Positions 52,642 through 61,938 of a DNA stretch of 64,000 nucleotides are shown one piece after another (position 1 is the stretch's first letter; the number at the start of each line of letters is the position of its first letter). Both the position numbers and the translations under genes were made by a program. Under the pieces are notes generated by a model that worked only from the letters and a program-made list of their open reading frames with translations, did not search any database and was not told the DNA's origin. The stretch spans positions 1 through 64,000 of the forward strand of contig JANWYT010000028.1 in NCBI GenBank assembly GCA_025055175.1, read 5' to 3'. The stretch comes from Anaerolineae bacterium. GTDB taxonomy: Bacteria; Chloroflexota; Anaerolineae; Aggregatilineales; Phototrophicaceae.

Positions 52642-54138
52642 ATGTCCAGCTCTACACCCTTCTTAGAACTAAAGTCCATCTCCAAAGCCTTCCCTGGCGT
52701 ACGCGCCCTACACGAGGTGAGCATGGCGATCCAAGCGGGCCAGGTGCATGCCCTAGTGGGGGAAAACGGCGCGGGAAAATCCACCCTTCTGAGAATTCTC
52801 TGTGGCGTCTACCAACCAGACAGCGGCAGTATCTTCATCAATGGCACACCCATCAGCTTCAACGGACCTAAAAGCGCAGTCCGCGCCGGAATCGCCATGA
52901 TCCATCAAGAATTGCAGCTCATTCCGGAGCTGAACGCCACCCAGAACATCTTCCTGGGTCAGCCCCTTAGCGTGGGCGGCGTGTTCAAGCGTGAGAACGC
53001 CATGCGCCAGCAGGCCCGTGACATCCTAGCTACGCTCAACGTGACGCTAGATATGGATAGCCCCGTCAAGCGTTTGAGCGTGGCTCATCGCCAATTGATT
53101 GAAATTGCCCGCGCTTTGTTGGGCCAGGCGCGTATTATTGCAATGGATGAACCCACCTCCAGCCTGACCCCGCGCGAATTTGAGGTGCTGCTGCGCGTCA
53201 TTGGTGACCTACGCGCCAAAGGCGTCGGCATCATCTACGTCTCGCATCGGCTGAACGAAGTCTTTCAAGTAGCCGATGTGGCCACTGTGCTGCGCGATGG
53301 CGAAAAAGTGGCCGACGTGGCCCTGACCGACGTGAGCGAACGTGACATTGTAGCCCTGATGGTGGGCCGCGACCTGCATCAGCAGCAGCACAAGAGCCAC
53401 CGCAGCACAGACTGCCTGCTGCGCGTGGAGAACGTCTCCTGGGGAAAGCGCGTCCATGAGGTTAGCTTTGACCTACACCGAGGCGAAATTCTAGGGATTG
53501 CTGGTCTGGTAGGCTCAGGCCGAACCGAACTTATGCACCTCATTGCCGGCCTGAGACGCCCTACGAGTGGCCAAATTCTCCTCGGTGGCCAGATAACACA
53601 ATTCAGTAGCCCGCGCCAGGCCATTCGCCAGGGAATCGGCATGCTGCCAGAAGACCGCAAAGGCCAGGGGATTGTGCCAATGTGCTCGGTAGCGACCAAC
53701 GTCACTCTGCCCACCATTGGGCGCTATGCGCCGCTAGGCCTAGTACGCAGCGGACAGCGCCGTCAGGCTGTCCATAAGGTTGCCCAGGAAGTCAATCTGC
53801 GTCCCTTGAACGTTGACCGTGAAATTCGCAACTTCAGCGGTGGCAACCAGCAAAAGGCTATCCTGGCGCGCTGGCTGAATGCTGAGAGCGCTATTCTGAT
53901 CTTTGATGAACCCACACGCGGTATTGATGTCGGCGCTAAACAAGAGATTTATGCCCTGATGGAAGCCCTCGCTGAGCGCGGCAAGGCAATCCTAATGGTT
54001 TCTTCTGAACTGCCAGAAATTTTACGCCTGAGTGATCGCGTTTTGGTCATGCGTGCAGGCCGTGCGGTGGCTCTGCTGGAACGCCATGAACTAAATGAAG
54101 CAACGATCATGCAGCATGCCATCATGGCCACCGTCTGA
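52642..54138 (+). CDS. Sugar ABC transporter ATP-binding protein, two ABC domains
   Basis: A 498-residue protein with tandem ATPase domains, as in RbsA/XylG/MglA. The first has Walker A VGENGAGKSTLLRIL and an ABC signature reduced to LSVAHRQLIEIARAL; Walker B is IIAMDEPTSSLTP. The second has GLVGSGRTELMHLIAG in place of a full Walker A, then FSGGNQQKAILARWL and LIFDEPTRGIDVG. The degenerate second P-loop is usual in this family. ATG at 52642 follows GAGG; it follows the binding-protein gene and precedes the permease by 30 bases. Confidence 0.96.
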   Translation: MSSSTPFLELKSISKAFPGVRALHEVSMAIQAGQVHALVGENGAGKSTLLRILCGVYQPDSGSIFINGTPISFNGPKSAVRAGIAMIHQELQLIPELNATQNIFLGQPLSVGGVFKRENAMRQQARDILATLNVTLDMDSPVKRLSVAHRQLIEIARALLGQARIIAMDEPTSSLTPREFEVLLRVIGDLRAKGVGIIYVSHRLNEVFQVADVATVLRDGEKVADVALTDVSERDIVALMVGRDLHQQQHKSHRSTDCLLRVENVSWGKRVHEVSFDLHRGEILGIAGLVGSGRTELMHLIAGLRRPTSGQILLGGQITQFSSPRQAIRQGIGMLPEDRKGQGIVPMCSVATNVTLPTIGRYAPLGLVRSGQRRQAVHKVAQEVNLRPLNVDREIRNFSGGNQQKAILARWLNAESAILIFDEPTRGIDVGAKQEIYALMEALAERGKAILMVSSELPEILRLSDRVLVMRAGRAVALLERHELNEATIMQHAIMATV

Positions 54139-54168
54139 TTTAACGATTTTTTGAGGATAGCACACATC

Positions 54169-55167
54169 ATGAGCCTTCTAGGCCGTACAACCAAAGACCA
54201 AGAGAAGCCTAAAACTAGCAACACAGCAGAGCGCTTCGACTGGCGTGACAACCTGCGCGGCGCCGGTACGCTGATTGGCCTGGTGCTGATTGTGCTGGTT
54301 TTTTCCTCGCAGTCACCCATCTTTCTGACTGGTCCTAACATCATCAATATCCTGCAAAGTTCAGCTATCAATGCTTGTATCGCTATTGGCATGACGCTGG
54401 TCATCATCTCTGGTGGGATTGATCTGTCGGTAGGGCCAATAGCAGCGCTGGCAGCGGTTGTATCCGCGACTCTGATGTTTAATGGCACGGCACCGCTGTT
54501 AGCAGTACCTGTGGGCCTTGGAATTGGGATCACCTGCGGTATCGTCAACGGTCTGCTGATTGCGCGGGTGGGTTTGCAGCCTTTCATTGTAACGCTGGGG
54601 ACGCTGAGCCTGTACCGTGCGTTGGCCTTAATCTATACTGGCGGCAACCCTATCCTCAGCGTCCCGAAACCCTTCCGTGATTTCTTCAACGGCAACATAG
54701 GCGGCATTCCAATGCCAGTGATTCTGGTAGCTCTGGCCTCGCTGGTGGCATGGGTCATCCTGCGCAAGACGCCGCTAGGGGAATATCTGCTAGCAGTAGG
54801 TGGTAATGAAGAAGCCGCGCGCGTGAATGGTGTCCCCGTTATCCTCACCAAAGTTTCGACTTATGCTGTTAGCGGTTTTCTGGCGGCGCTGGCGGCACTG
54901 ATTCTAGTGGGGCGTTTGGGCGCCGCCGAACCAATTCTGGGCAACCAATGGGAGCTGAATGCCATCGCGGCTTCAGCCATTGGAGGCACGTCGCTGATGG
55001 GCGGCAAAGGCAGCATCATCGGGACACTGATGGGCGCAATTATTCTGGGTGCGATGATTAATGGTCTGACACTCATGAATGTGCAGGCTTTCTATCAACT
55101 GCTAGCGACGGGCATCATTATCCTGCTAGCCATGATCGTGGATCGTATTACGCGCGGTACAAGCTAG
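54169..55167 (+). CDS. Sugar ABC transporter permease (RbsC family)
   Basis: A 332-residue membrane protein with about nine to ten helices. The BPD_transp_2 signatures are present: INACIAIGMTLVIISGGIDL (SVGP follows), LIARVGLQPFIVTLGTLSLY and AIGGTSLMGGKGSIIGTLMG. It forms the channel for the preceding ATPase. GAGGATAG is placed 8 bases before the ATG. The gene ends the sugar operon, convergent with the PLD nuclease gene. Confidence 0.95.
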   Translation: MSLLGRTTKDQEKPKTSNTAERFDWRDNLRGAGTLIGLVLIVLVFSSQSPIFLTGPNIINILQSSAINACIAIGMTLVIISGGIDLSVGPIAALAAVVSATLMFNGTAPLLAVPVGLGIGITCGIVNGLLIARVGLQPFIVTLGTLSLYRALALIYTGGNPILSVPKPFRDFFNGNIGGIPMPVILVALASLVAWVILRKTPLGEYLLAVGGNEEAARVNGVPVILTKVSTYAVSGFLAALAALILVGRLGAAEPILGNQWELNAIAASAIGGTSLMGGKGSIIGTLMGAIILGAMINGLTLMNVQAFYQLLATGIIILLAMIVDRITRGTS

Positions 55168-55207
55168 GATAACAAACTAAGCAAAGAAGGTACAACCTGT
55201 TTGAATG

Positions 55208-56125
55208 TCATCGACGGCAAAAAATCTCAGAGTGGTGGGGGACTGCAAGGGCATACCGCTGTGGATTGAAGTACAGTAGCCAGCGCATCATGGTTTGCCA
55301 GACATAATCTGCATGGAAATCTTCTTGCTCGGCGCAGGGCAAAGTCTTGAGCAAGTCACGAACCGCCCCAAAGCGCTGCGGGTTGGCAACAAAATCGTCC
55401 ACTCGACGAATAATAGGCATAAAGCCAAGCTGATAGTTAACGTACTGCTCGAAGGCAGGTCTTGTCAAGCCGGCTGGTAGACGAAAGGCGTGTAGGTCGT
55501 ACAGTGCGGCCTCGCGGATGGTGGTGGGCAGGTCCTCAGCTCGTCCGCAATAGGCCGTATACAGATTCTCCGGCGAACGCAGGGACGGAACCCAGCGCGT
55601 TAAATCCACCTCAGGCGCAACATCGCTCACTTCAGCAGTGAGCATAGGCGGCAACAGCGGAGCAAGCTGAGCGACCAATTCCGCCATGTGCTGCGCCAAA
55701 GCCTCGTCTACCACGACCACATCGCTCAACAGGCGGGCCTCAAAGGAAGCCACATCTGTATGGTCTATCGGCGTTTCAACCAACAGTTCCAGGTTGGGTC
55801 GGGCGGCCCATCCCAGAGCTGCCGCCGTCAGATTCGCTGAACCAACCAAGCAGCGATCATCGGCACGATAGTACTTGGCATGTAAATCGTCGCGTAGCAC
55901 TAAGCGCGAGCGTGGGCGCTGCCTTAGCAGCGTCCACACCGCTAGATCACTCACGCCGACGACGATTTCTTCAGGTCGCCAGCGCGTGACTAGGGTCAGG
56001 CTTACCTCCGCACTCAACACAGCAAGCAGACGCTCCAGGCTGTTGGCCTTGACAAACGGTGCAACAACAAAGACATCATCTCTGGCCATGCGGCACAACC
56101 GCAGGAGCTTATCGCCCAGATTCAT
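55208..56125 (-). CDS. PLD-family nuclease-like protein, single HKD motif
   Basis: A 305-residue protein. The N-terminal half is phospholipase-D-like with one HKD motif: DDLHAKYYRADDRCLVGSAN (H82, K84, N98), preceded by VFVVAPFVKANSLERLL. One motif per chain implies a dimeric active site, as in BfiI-type nucleases. The C-terminal half is helical and unassigned. It is translationally coupled (ATGA overlap) to the GHKL ATPase and is the last gene of helicase-GHKL-PLD. A role as a DNA-cutting subunit of that complex is inferred from this arrangement. Confidence 0.8.
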   Translation of the reverse strand: MNLGDKLLRLCRMARDDVFVVAPFVKANSLERLLAVLSAEVSLTLVTRWRPEEIVVGVSDLAVWTLLRQRPRSRLVLRDDLHAKYYRADDRCLVGSANLTAAALGWAARPNLELLVETPIDHTDVASFEARLLSDVVVVDEALAQHMAELVAQLAPLLPPMLTAEVSDVAPEVDLTRWVPSLRSPENLYTAYCGRAEDLPTTIREAALYDLHAFRLPAGLTRPAFEQYVNYQLGFMPIIRRVDDFVANPQRFGAVRDLLKTLPCAEQEDFHADYVWQTMMRWLLYFNPQRYALAVPHHSEIFCRR

Positions 56126-57933
56126 GCTCTGTCATCGTCGCTAAGGAACTGACGGGCATATTCGCCCCATTCCCAGCGCGCTTTTTGCACTGCATCGCGG
56201 CGTTTACCTTCAGGCTCTTCATCCTCGTAGCGCGCCCAGGCCATCAGCAGCAGCTCAATCCCATCGCGAGCGCGCGCCAGACGACTGCGCAGCTCGGCTT
56301 CGTCCGCCTGCGAATCATCGTTCTCTAGGACTTCCAGCAGGTGCGCATGGGCCGGATGGCGCGTATTCAGCGTCACAATCACTGTCCCGCCCCGCGATTT
56401 AACATCGAAGAATGATGGGCTGCTAATCGCTGCTTCATTAAACTGATATTTCAAACCGCGCCCCACTGTTTGAGCCGCCAGCTTCTCAGCGACTTCTACC
56501 ATTGTCCCCTGTTCAATCAGTTCAGCCTTGATCTCCTTCTCGCGCTGTTGGGGCGTCATCGTCTCTTCCTGACGATCACTCTCGCCCTTGTAGCCTTCTT
56601 CGATGCGCTGACGCGTAATTTCCGTCGCGCGCTGTTCGGTGGGGCGTTCTTCTCGGTAGCGCTTTTGGGTACGTAAGCCTTTGTTCTGAGCCTTCAACAA
56701 CTCTCGAATACTCCTGATATTGTCTGTGATCTTCTTGGCGATTTCGATCAGCGGGATGCGAGGGTCTTGGTCAGCATTCATCTCTCTTACCATATCTGAG
56801 TAGGACTCATATTCATCGATCAGCGCTCCGAGGTCGGCTTTGGCCATCTCAGAAAAGTAGCGTGCCGCCTGTTTGTTGTTGGTCACCCCAAAAATCTCAT
56901 CAAGTGCTGGTGGAAAATGCACCTCAACACCCCACCAACGCTCCGTCGGATCATAGCTATTCGTCCAACCCACATCGAGATCAAGCTCACGCTCGGCGCG
57001 CACAATGGAGACCCCTAAGTTTTTGGCTGCATGACGACCGTGCGGTAAGGCTCCCGCATTGTCTTCCTTACGAGCATCTTCACGTGCATAGGCAAAGCGC
57101 AACCGTACAGAGTGGACTTCATCCTTATAACGGACGCGATATTCAAAATCATCACCCCATTTCTGAAACATGGGCTGGTCATCAAAAGGCCGAGGGCAAG
57201 AAGTACGGGACATCATGTAGATCGGGTCGTTTGGCAAGGCGTAACGCTCATTTTCGTCGTAAGATGATCCTGGCTTGTCGATATCGAACGAGTAATAGCG
57301 GATTTTGACGCGGCTATCGCTCAGGAAGAAGCGATACATGCGTCCAATGAGCAGCTCCGAATTGTCTATAATCGTCTTGGCGGTGCGCCACTGGCAACGA
57401 TCTAGATTAGACCAGACGACCAGCGTTCCAGAACGACCAAAGGCTCGTCCGGCTCTGCGCCATATATCGGGAATAGGACTGGACTTTGGCTCAGGAACTT
57501 CGCGCTTACCCCGCTCAACTTCGTCAATATCCAGATAAGTATGCAGGGCCTGATCGGGGTCATTCTGCCAAGACCAGACATCGACACGACGTGCCTGTGA
57601 GATGGATGAGCTGGGCAAGCCCATGCCAAAGCGACCAATGCCCTTTTGTGTCTCTGGAGTGAGGTGTGTGCCATTGCCAAACTGTAAGGCGATGCGCAGC
57701 GTGGTGGCATCCATCCCAGAGCCATTATCCAGCACGGCAAGCTGGTGAATGCTCGTCCGTCGGCGTTGAGTGACGACTTCACTTCTCTCGGCACACAGCA
57801 GCTCAACTTGGGTTGCACCTGCCTGTATAGAGTTATCCATCAATTCCGCGATAGCATAGGCTGCATTCTTGTATCCGTTGTCGCGCATGGCCTTGACGGC
57901 TAAATGAGGGGGTATGATATCGTGGTTGTTCAT
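56122..57933 (-). CDS. GHKL ATPase, MutL/Hsp90/MORC-like
   Basis: A 603-residue protein whose first 250 residues hold the Bergerat fold: N-box AIAELMDNSIQAGA (E30, D33, N34), G1 box LDNGSGMDATTL (D69, G71, G73), and G2 KGIGRFGMGLPSSSI. This is the arrangement of MutL, topoisomerase VI B and MORC-type ATPases rather than histidine kinases. The C-terminal half has coiled-coil-like charged stretches (ERPTEQRATEITRQRIEEGY). Prokaryotic MORC-like ATPases have been reported next to helicases and nucleases in restriction-like operons. It lies two bases after the helicase stop and overlaps the PLD gene by four bases. ATG at 57933 follows GGGAG. Confidence 0.85.
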   Translation of the reverse strand: MNNHDIIPPHLAVKAMRDNGYKNAAYAIAELMDNSIQAGATQVELLCAERSEVVTQRRRTSIHQLAVLDNGSGMDATTLRIALQFGNGTHLTPETQKGIGRFGMGLPSSSISQARRVDVWSWQNDPDQALHTYLDIDEVERGKREVPEPKSSPIPDIWRRAGRAFGRSGTLVVWSNLDRCQWRTAKTIIDNSELLIGRMYRFFLSDSRVKIRYYSFDIDKPGSSYDENERYALPNDPIYMMSRTSCPRPFDDQPMFQKWGDDFEYRVRYKDEVHSVRLRFAYAREDARKEDNAGALPHGRHAAKNLGVSIVRAERELDLDVGWTNSYDPTERWWGVEVHFPPALDEIFGVTNNKQAARYFSEMAKADLGALIDEYESYSDMVREMNADQDPRIPLIEIAKKITDNIRSIRELLKAQNKGLRTQKRYREERPTEQRATEITRQRIEEGYKGESDRQEETMTPQQREKEIKAELIEQGTMVEVAEKLAAQTVGRGLKYQFNEAAISSPSFFDVKSRGGTVIVTLNTRHPAHAHLLEVLENDDSQADEAELRSRLARARDGIELLLMAWARYEDEEPEGKRRDAVQKARWEWGEYARQFLSDDDRA

Positions 57934-57935
57934 CT

Positions 57936-59540
57936 TTACTCCCAGATGTCTTCCCAATTGGTGAATGCTTCTGCCACGCTGCCAAAGCCGGGCAGTTGGT
58001 AATCAACGACGGTAGCGACCTCTGCATGAGCGTTGCCGCCAGCTTTGGGGCCGCGAATGGCCCGCCCGACCATTTGGCTGTAAAGGACGAGTGACTTGGT
58101 GGGGCGAGCAATCAGGGCGGCGCTGGTGCGTGGTGCATCAAAGCCGGTGGTCAGCACGCCAAAATTGCACAGCACCTGCGGCGTCTCGTCGTCTGATTTG
58201 AAATCTCTGATGAGCTGCGCACGGCGCCTTGAGGGCGTCTTGCCCGTCACCGCTGCCGCACGCACTCCGCGCAGGCGCAGGATCGCTGCGATCATCTCAG
58301 CGTGTTCGACAGTTGCAGCAAAGAGCAGGATGCGCTGATGGTTGCGGATCATCTGCTCGGTATGGGCGATAATCGACAGGTTGCGCATCTCATCGTTGGC
58401 CAGCAGGCGCAGAATTTTGTCTGGCACATCCAGATTTTGTCTAACCAGTGTCTTATCACCTTCCGAGAGTTCAAAGCCGGGCTGATAAAGCAGCGGCTTA
58501 TAGGTCACATGGGCCAGGTAGCCCTCGCGGGTGAGATAATCAACCGGATTGGCATAGCCGGGGATGTGCAGTGTCACCTTTTGGCGGTTGAAGAAGGTGG
58601 CCAGCTCCTCGTCGACGGCGATGTCGGCCCAGGTGCGCCCCGGCGTCGCAGTCAGACCTAGCAGGCCGGTGTGCTGGCGCTGCACGACCAGGGCATCCAG
58701 CACGCGGCGATAGGTCTCGGCAATGGCCGAATGGGCCTCGTCGATGATAACCAGCGAGCTGGCACGCGCCAGTTGCACGATGAACTGTATACGGCTCATG
58801 GTAGCGCTGTAGGTCTTGGATAGGCCCGCCACCACCAGGCCATCGCGTAGTTCAGCGCTGCTCAGTTCATCATACCCTCCCCAGAAGCGCCACAGCCTCA
58901 CCTCGCGGTTGCCCAGCGCCTCCCAGGCCCGCCTAAATTCGCTAGCGGCTTGCTCGCACAGCTCCTCGCTGTAGGCCAACCAGACGACCACCGTTGGCTC
59001 GTGCTGGCGCATGTGCTCGGCGATGATGTTCATCGCGGTGCGCGTCTTGCCTGCGCCGGTGGGCATGTGCAGCACAACGCGATACGGACTGCGGGCGAGA
59101 TGGCCCTGCACCTCGCGTACGGCATGGCGCTGATAATCGAACAAGGGATAGCGTGCGGCTGCGTTGCTGGGCGTCTCGTCTGAAGCTTCTTCTACAGGTT
59201 GAGTGACCTCAAAGAAGCGCAGCAGGTGATCTTCTTTGTCGCTGTTCTTGGGGATGCGCGCCTCGCGCAAGGCCTGATAGGGATCACTGCCGCTCAGACC
59301 CAATTCATTGGCCAGTGCAAGTGCCTGATCGGGCTTGAGCAGATCGGTCAGCAGGGCGCGCGTACGAGGGTCGAGGATGAGACTGGCTTCGCCGTGCAGG
59401 TCGATAACCATCTGGCGCAGGTGAGTAGGGGTGGCCAGCTTGGGGTCGAGGCTCATCATGAGCCGCATGGCGGTTGGCCCGATGAGGTCGCTGAGCGTTT
59501 GGTCATCGGCGCGCTTGAGTAAGTCGGCAGGTCGGATCAT
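57936..59540 (-). CDS. SF2 helicase (DEAD/DEAH family)
   Basis: A 534-residue protein. Residues about 1-125 are an unassigned helical domain. The helicase core has motif I VLHMPTGAGKTRTAMN, motif II LVIIDEAHSA, motif III LTATPGR, then IGRAIRG-type motif VI (YSQMVGRAIRGPKAGG) and NFGVLTTGFDAP in motif V. It is close to the type I restriction R-subunit/RAD25 group of SF2 helicases. It is the first gene of the three-gene minus-strand cassette, with no methyltransferase gene nearby, which fits a phosphorothioation-dependent restriction arm better than a classical R-M system. Confidence 0.88.
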   Translation of the reverse strand: MIRPADLLKRADDQTLSDLIGPTAMRLMMSLDPKLATPTHLRQMVIDLHGEASLILDPRTRALLTDLLKPDQALALANELGLSGSDPYQALREARIPKNSDKEDHLLRFFEVTQPVEEASDETPSNAAARYPLFDYQRHAVREVQGHLARSPYRVVLHMPTGAGKTRTAMNIIAEHMRQHEPTVVVWLAYSEELCEQAASEFRRAWEALGNREVRLWRFWGGYDELSSAELRDGLVVAGLSKTYSATMSRIQFIVQLARASSLVIIDEAHSAIAETYRRVLDALVVQRQHTGLLGLTATPGRTWADIAVDEELATFFNRQKVTLHIPGYANPVDYLTREGYLAHVTYKPLLYQPGFELSEGDKTLVRQNLDVPDKILRLLANDEMRNLSIIAHTEQMIRNHQRILLFAATVEHAEMIAAILRLRGVRAAAVTGKTPSRRRAQLIRDFKSDDETPQVLCNFGVLTTGFDAPRTSAALIARPTKSLVLYSQMVGRAIRGPKAGGNAHAEVATVVDYQLPGFGSVAEAFTNWEDIWE

Positions 59541-59627
59541 ACCTTCGCTGAAGGGAAACTACCACACAACTTTGACTATACCACCGTTTATCCATACTGG
59601 CTATAAAGCTAAGCCCAAAAGCCTTGA

Positions 59628-61370
59628 GATTTGGGGATGGTAGTATTCTCGTATCTTATTTCTCGCTTATTGTCTCTGCGGGATGTACCCAGCTTGTAAA
59701 CTTCTTTCACAGGAGTAAACGCAGCCAACCTGAAGCCTACACTCCGGCCCGCGTCCACCATCACAATGTCTTGGCTCTGAGAATCAATCAGCACGCCGGC
59801 CTGCCCACCGCCTCTCGACTGGCACACCATTGGCCCGATTGCGCCGCGCCCGCGATTTTCAGGTCGCTCACGAAACTCTGCGCGCCAGGCAGCACATTGT
59901 TAGAGAAGCGTGCCGACATTGCCGATTTCGACACGCCAGCTCACAACCTGCTGCCTGCTTAGCGCGCGAACCTGCAACATCGCCGATGCGCAGACGCAAT
60001 TTCAGGCTACTCTCTGCGCCGACATAAACATCTGCACCCAGCGGATAGTTCTCGCTCAAGATATAGGGCGTCGGCAATAGCCAGGGCGTGTAGGTCGGTT
60101 GCGGCGTGTGGGTAGAGCGCGGGGTGCTGCTTGGCCCGATGCCCGATCCACCTCTGCCCAGTAGCCTAGCGGATTCGGGTATGTCGTCGGCTTCACCCAC
60201 TGCATATCGCAGCTCGCTTCCAGAGCCATGCAAGGGTTAGGCGGGCAGACGAACTGATAGACGCTCAGCCTTGTCGTGTTGCGGTGGGGCGGATAGCTAT
60301 ATAAATCATGGGCGTAGGGATGAGCGGCGGTGCGCTAGTGGTTACATGCGTCGATATGGGCTGCGGGATGTGCGTGGGGCGCGGCGTGCTGGTGGGGCAG
60401 ACGAACTGAGCCACACCCGTGATGCGTACGTTGAGTTCTGTCACTCCCGACTTGACAGCGCCATCGCAGGCTGGGATAGGCGCTGCCAGGTCAATAACGA
60501 TGATGAGCGCTCTCATGGGATCACCGCCAGCTGATTGGCTGCGGCTAGGATCACTTCCCAGCGCTGCACGGCGCGCCGTCCTGCCGTCGGGCGCAGGGCA
60601 AAGCTGCGACCCAAAAACGGAATCAACACCTGCACTTCGTCCTCGATCAGCAGTTAAAAAGTCACAATGCCGCGCTCGTCCGTTTGCCCATTGCCCGGCA
60701 GTTCACGGATGAGTGCATTCACCACCCGCATCGACACGTTGCGCACGCCTTCGACCACCGTTAGTTGGCGTTCGCATCGTAGGCAATCTCCAGCGTGAGT
60801 TCCAATACAGAAGGCGGAAGAGGCGTCAGTATGGGCGCGCTGGTGGGCGGCGCATTCAGGACGACGACGCGCTTCACGTTCTGCGGCGTGCTGGTGGGCG
60901 GCAGGACAGCGGGGCTGAATCCTGCCTCGATACTCTCAGGCGTGGGCTGATTGAGGAACGCCTCCACAAAGTCAAAAGCGAGAGAACGGGTATCGTCACT
61001 CGTCGAGAGTGAGCGCAGACCGAACACGTGGTAACCCTGACTCAAAAAGTATGGCTCGGTGAGCCTCCACTGCGAAACTGCTCGGCAGAGGCGCGAACGC
61101 CGCCACGAATCGGCCACCCGCCCACCACCGCAATAAACCATAAAATGGATAATCTGATGGTGCTGCCAACCATAGAAAGGTGTGAGCTGAGTCGGCGCGG
61201 GTTGAGCCGTCGGCAAGGGTGGATTGACGGCCATAATCACCACTTGGCGTGGGCGGCGCGGGCTGTGTGGATATGATCGGCGGCAGAGTGGGGATGATGA
61301 CGATGGGCGGCGAAGTGACCAAGACGGTTTGAACGACGGGCGTTCAAGTCGCTGTCTAGGTAGGCGTGCT
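59628..61370 (-). pseudogene. Decayed Thr/Pro-rich secreted protein gene
   Basis: No intact gene spans this 1.7 kb. On the minus strand repeated pieces keep TP-rich linkers and beta-like segments in shifting frames: CPTSTPRPTHIPQPISTH, STPRSTHTPQPTYTPWLLPT, VLPPTSTPQNVKRVVVL, VGAESSLKLRLRIGDVAGS and, after a frameshift, WRVEIGNVGTLL and NVLPGAQSFVSDLKIAGAAQ. They look like repeated beta domains joined by linkers, as in Chloroflexota surface proteins. Several stops and frame changes mark the gene as broken. Confidence 0.65.
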
Positions 61371-61446
61371 TGTCCAGGTTGCGAGGGCCTAGAGAGCGCT
61401 CTATACTTGACTTATGGCATCGTCGTGTTGACCGAAAGGGATAGCT

Positions 61447-61812
61447 ATGGCGAAGTGGGAGACGACCACTGGCAAGATCGTCAAGTCAGAAGTTGGTGTG
61501 TACGTGAGCAGCGAAGGCGACAACATGGATCAGCCCATTATCCACTGGGCCTACCGCGTCAATGGCGTGAACTATCGAGGCGAGATGCCTGAGATGGGCT
61601 ACTACCGCGCTAAGCAGCTCGTCGCCAAGTATCCCGTCGGCATGGAGGTCGAAGTACGCTACAACACTGCCAATCCAGAGATATCGGTCGTCAAAGGCCT
61701 GGAAGGCCTGATTGGTCTAGGTCGGTCGACGGGTTTGTTAGTGGCTGTGTTTTTAGCGGTCACGTTCGTCTTCTTCGCCGTCATCATGCTCAGCACGCAG
61801 GCTGGCAACTGA
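61447..61812 (+). CDS. DUF3592 membrane protein
   Basis: A 121-residue protein. Residues 1-80 form a DUF3592-type beta domain (WETTTGKIVKSEVGVYVSSE, then YRVNGVNYRGEM, and YPVGMEVEVRYNTANPEISV), followed by one C-terminal membrane helix (TGLLVAVFLAVTFVFFAVIML). Function unknown. It stands alone between a decayed gene and the lysin gene. Confidence 0.82.
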   Translation: MAKWETTTGKIVKSEVGVYVSSEGDNMDQPIIHWAYRVNGVNYRGEMPEMGYYRAKQLVAKYPVGMEVEVRYNTANPEISVVKGLEGLIGLGRSTGLLVAVFLAVTFVFFAVIMLSTQAGN

Positions 61813-61938
61813 GACAGACAAGCTGCTCTAGGTCGCATCTTTCTGCGTCGACAGACGTCGCTCGCTCCTGCTCTTTTCGTTTGCCCGTATAATCAGAGTA
61901 TATGACGGGTGCGACACAGCACGGAGAAGGGGGTAGCT

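Noticed and set aside
55208..59540. Type I restriction-modification system
   Set aside because: A helicase of similar type is present, but there are no HsdM or HsdS genes and the nuclease is PLD-like.
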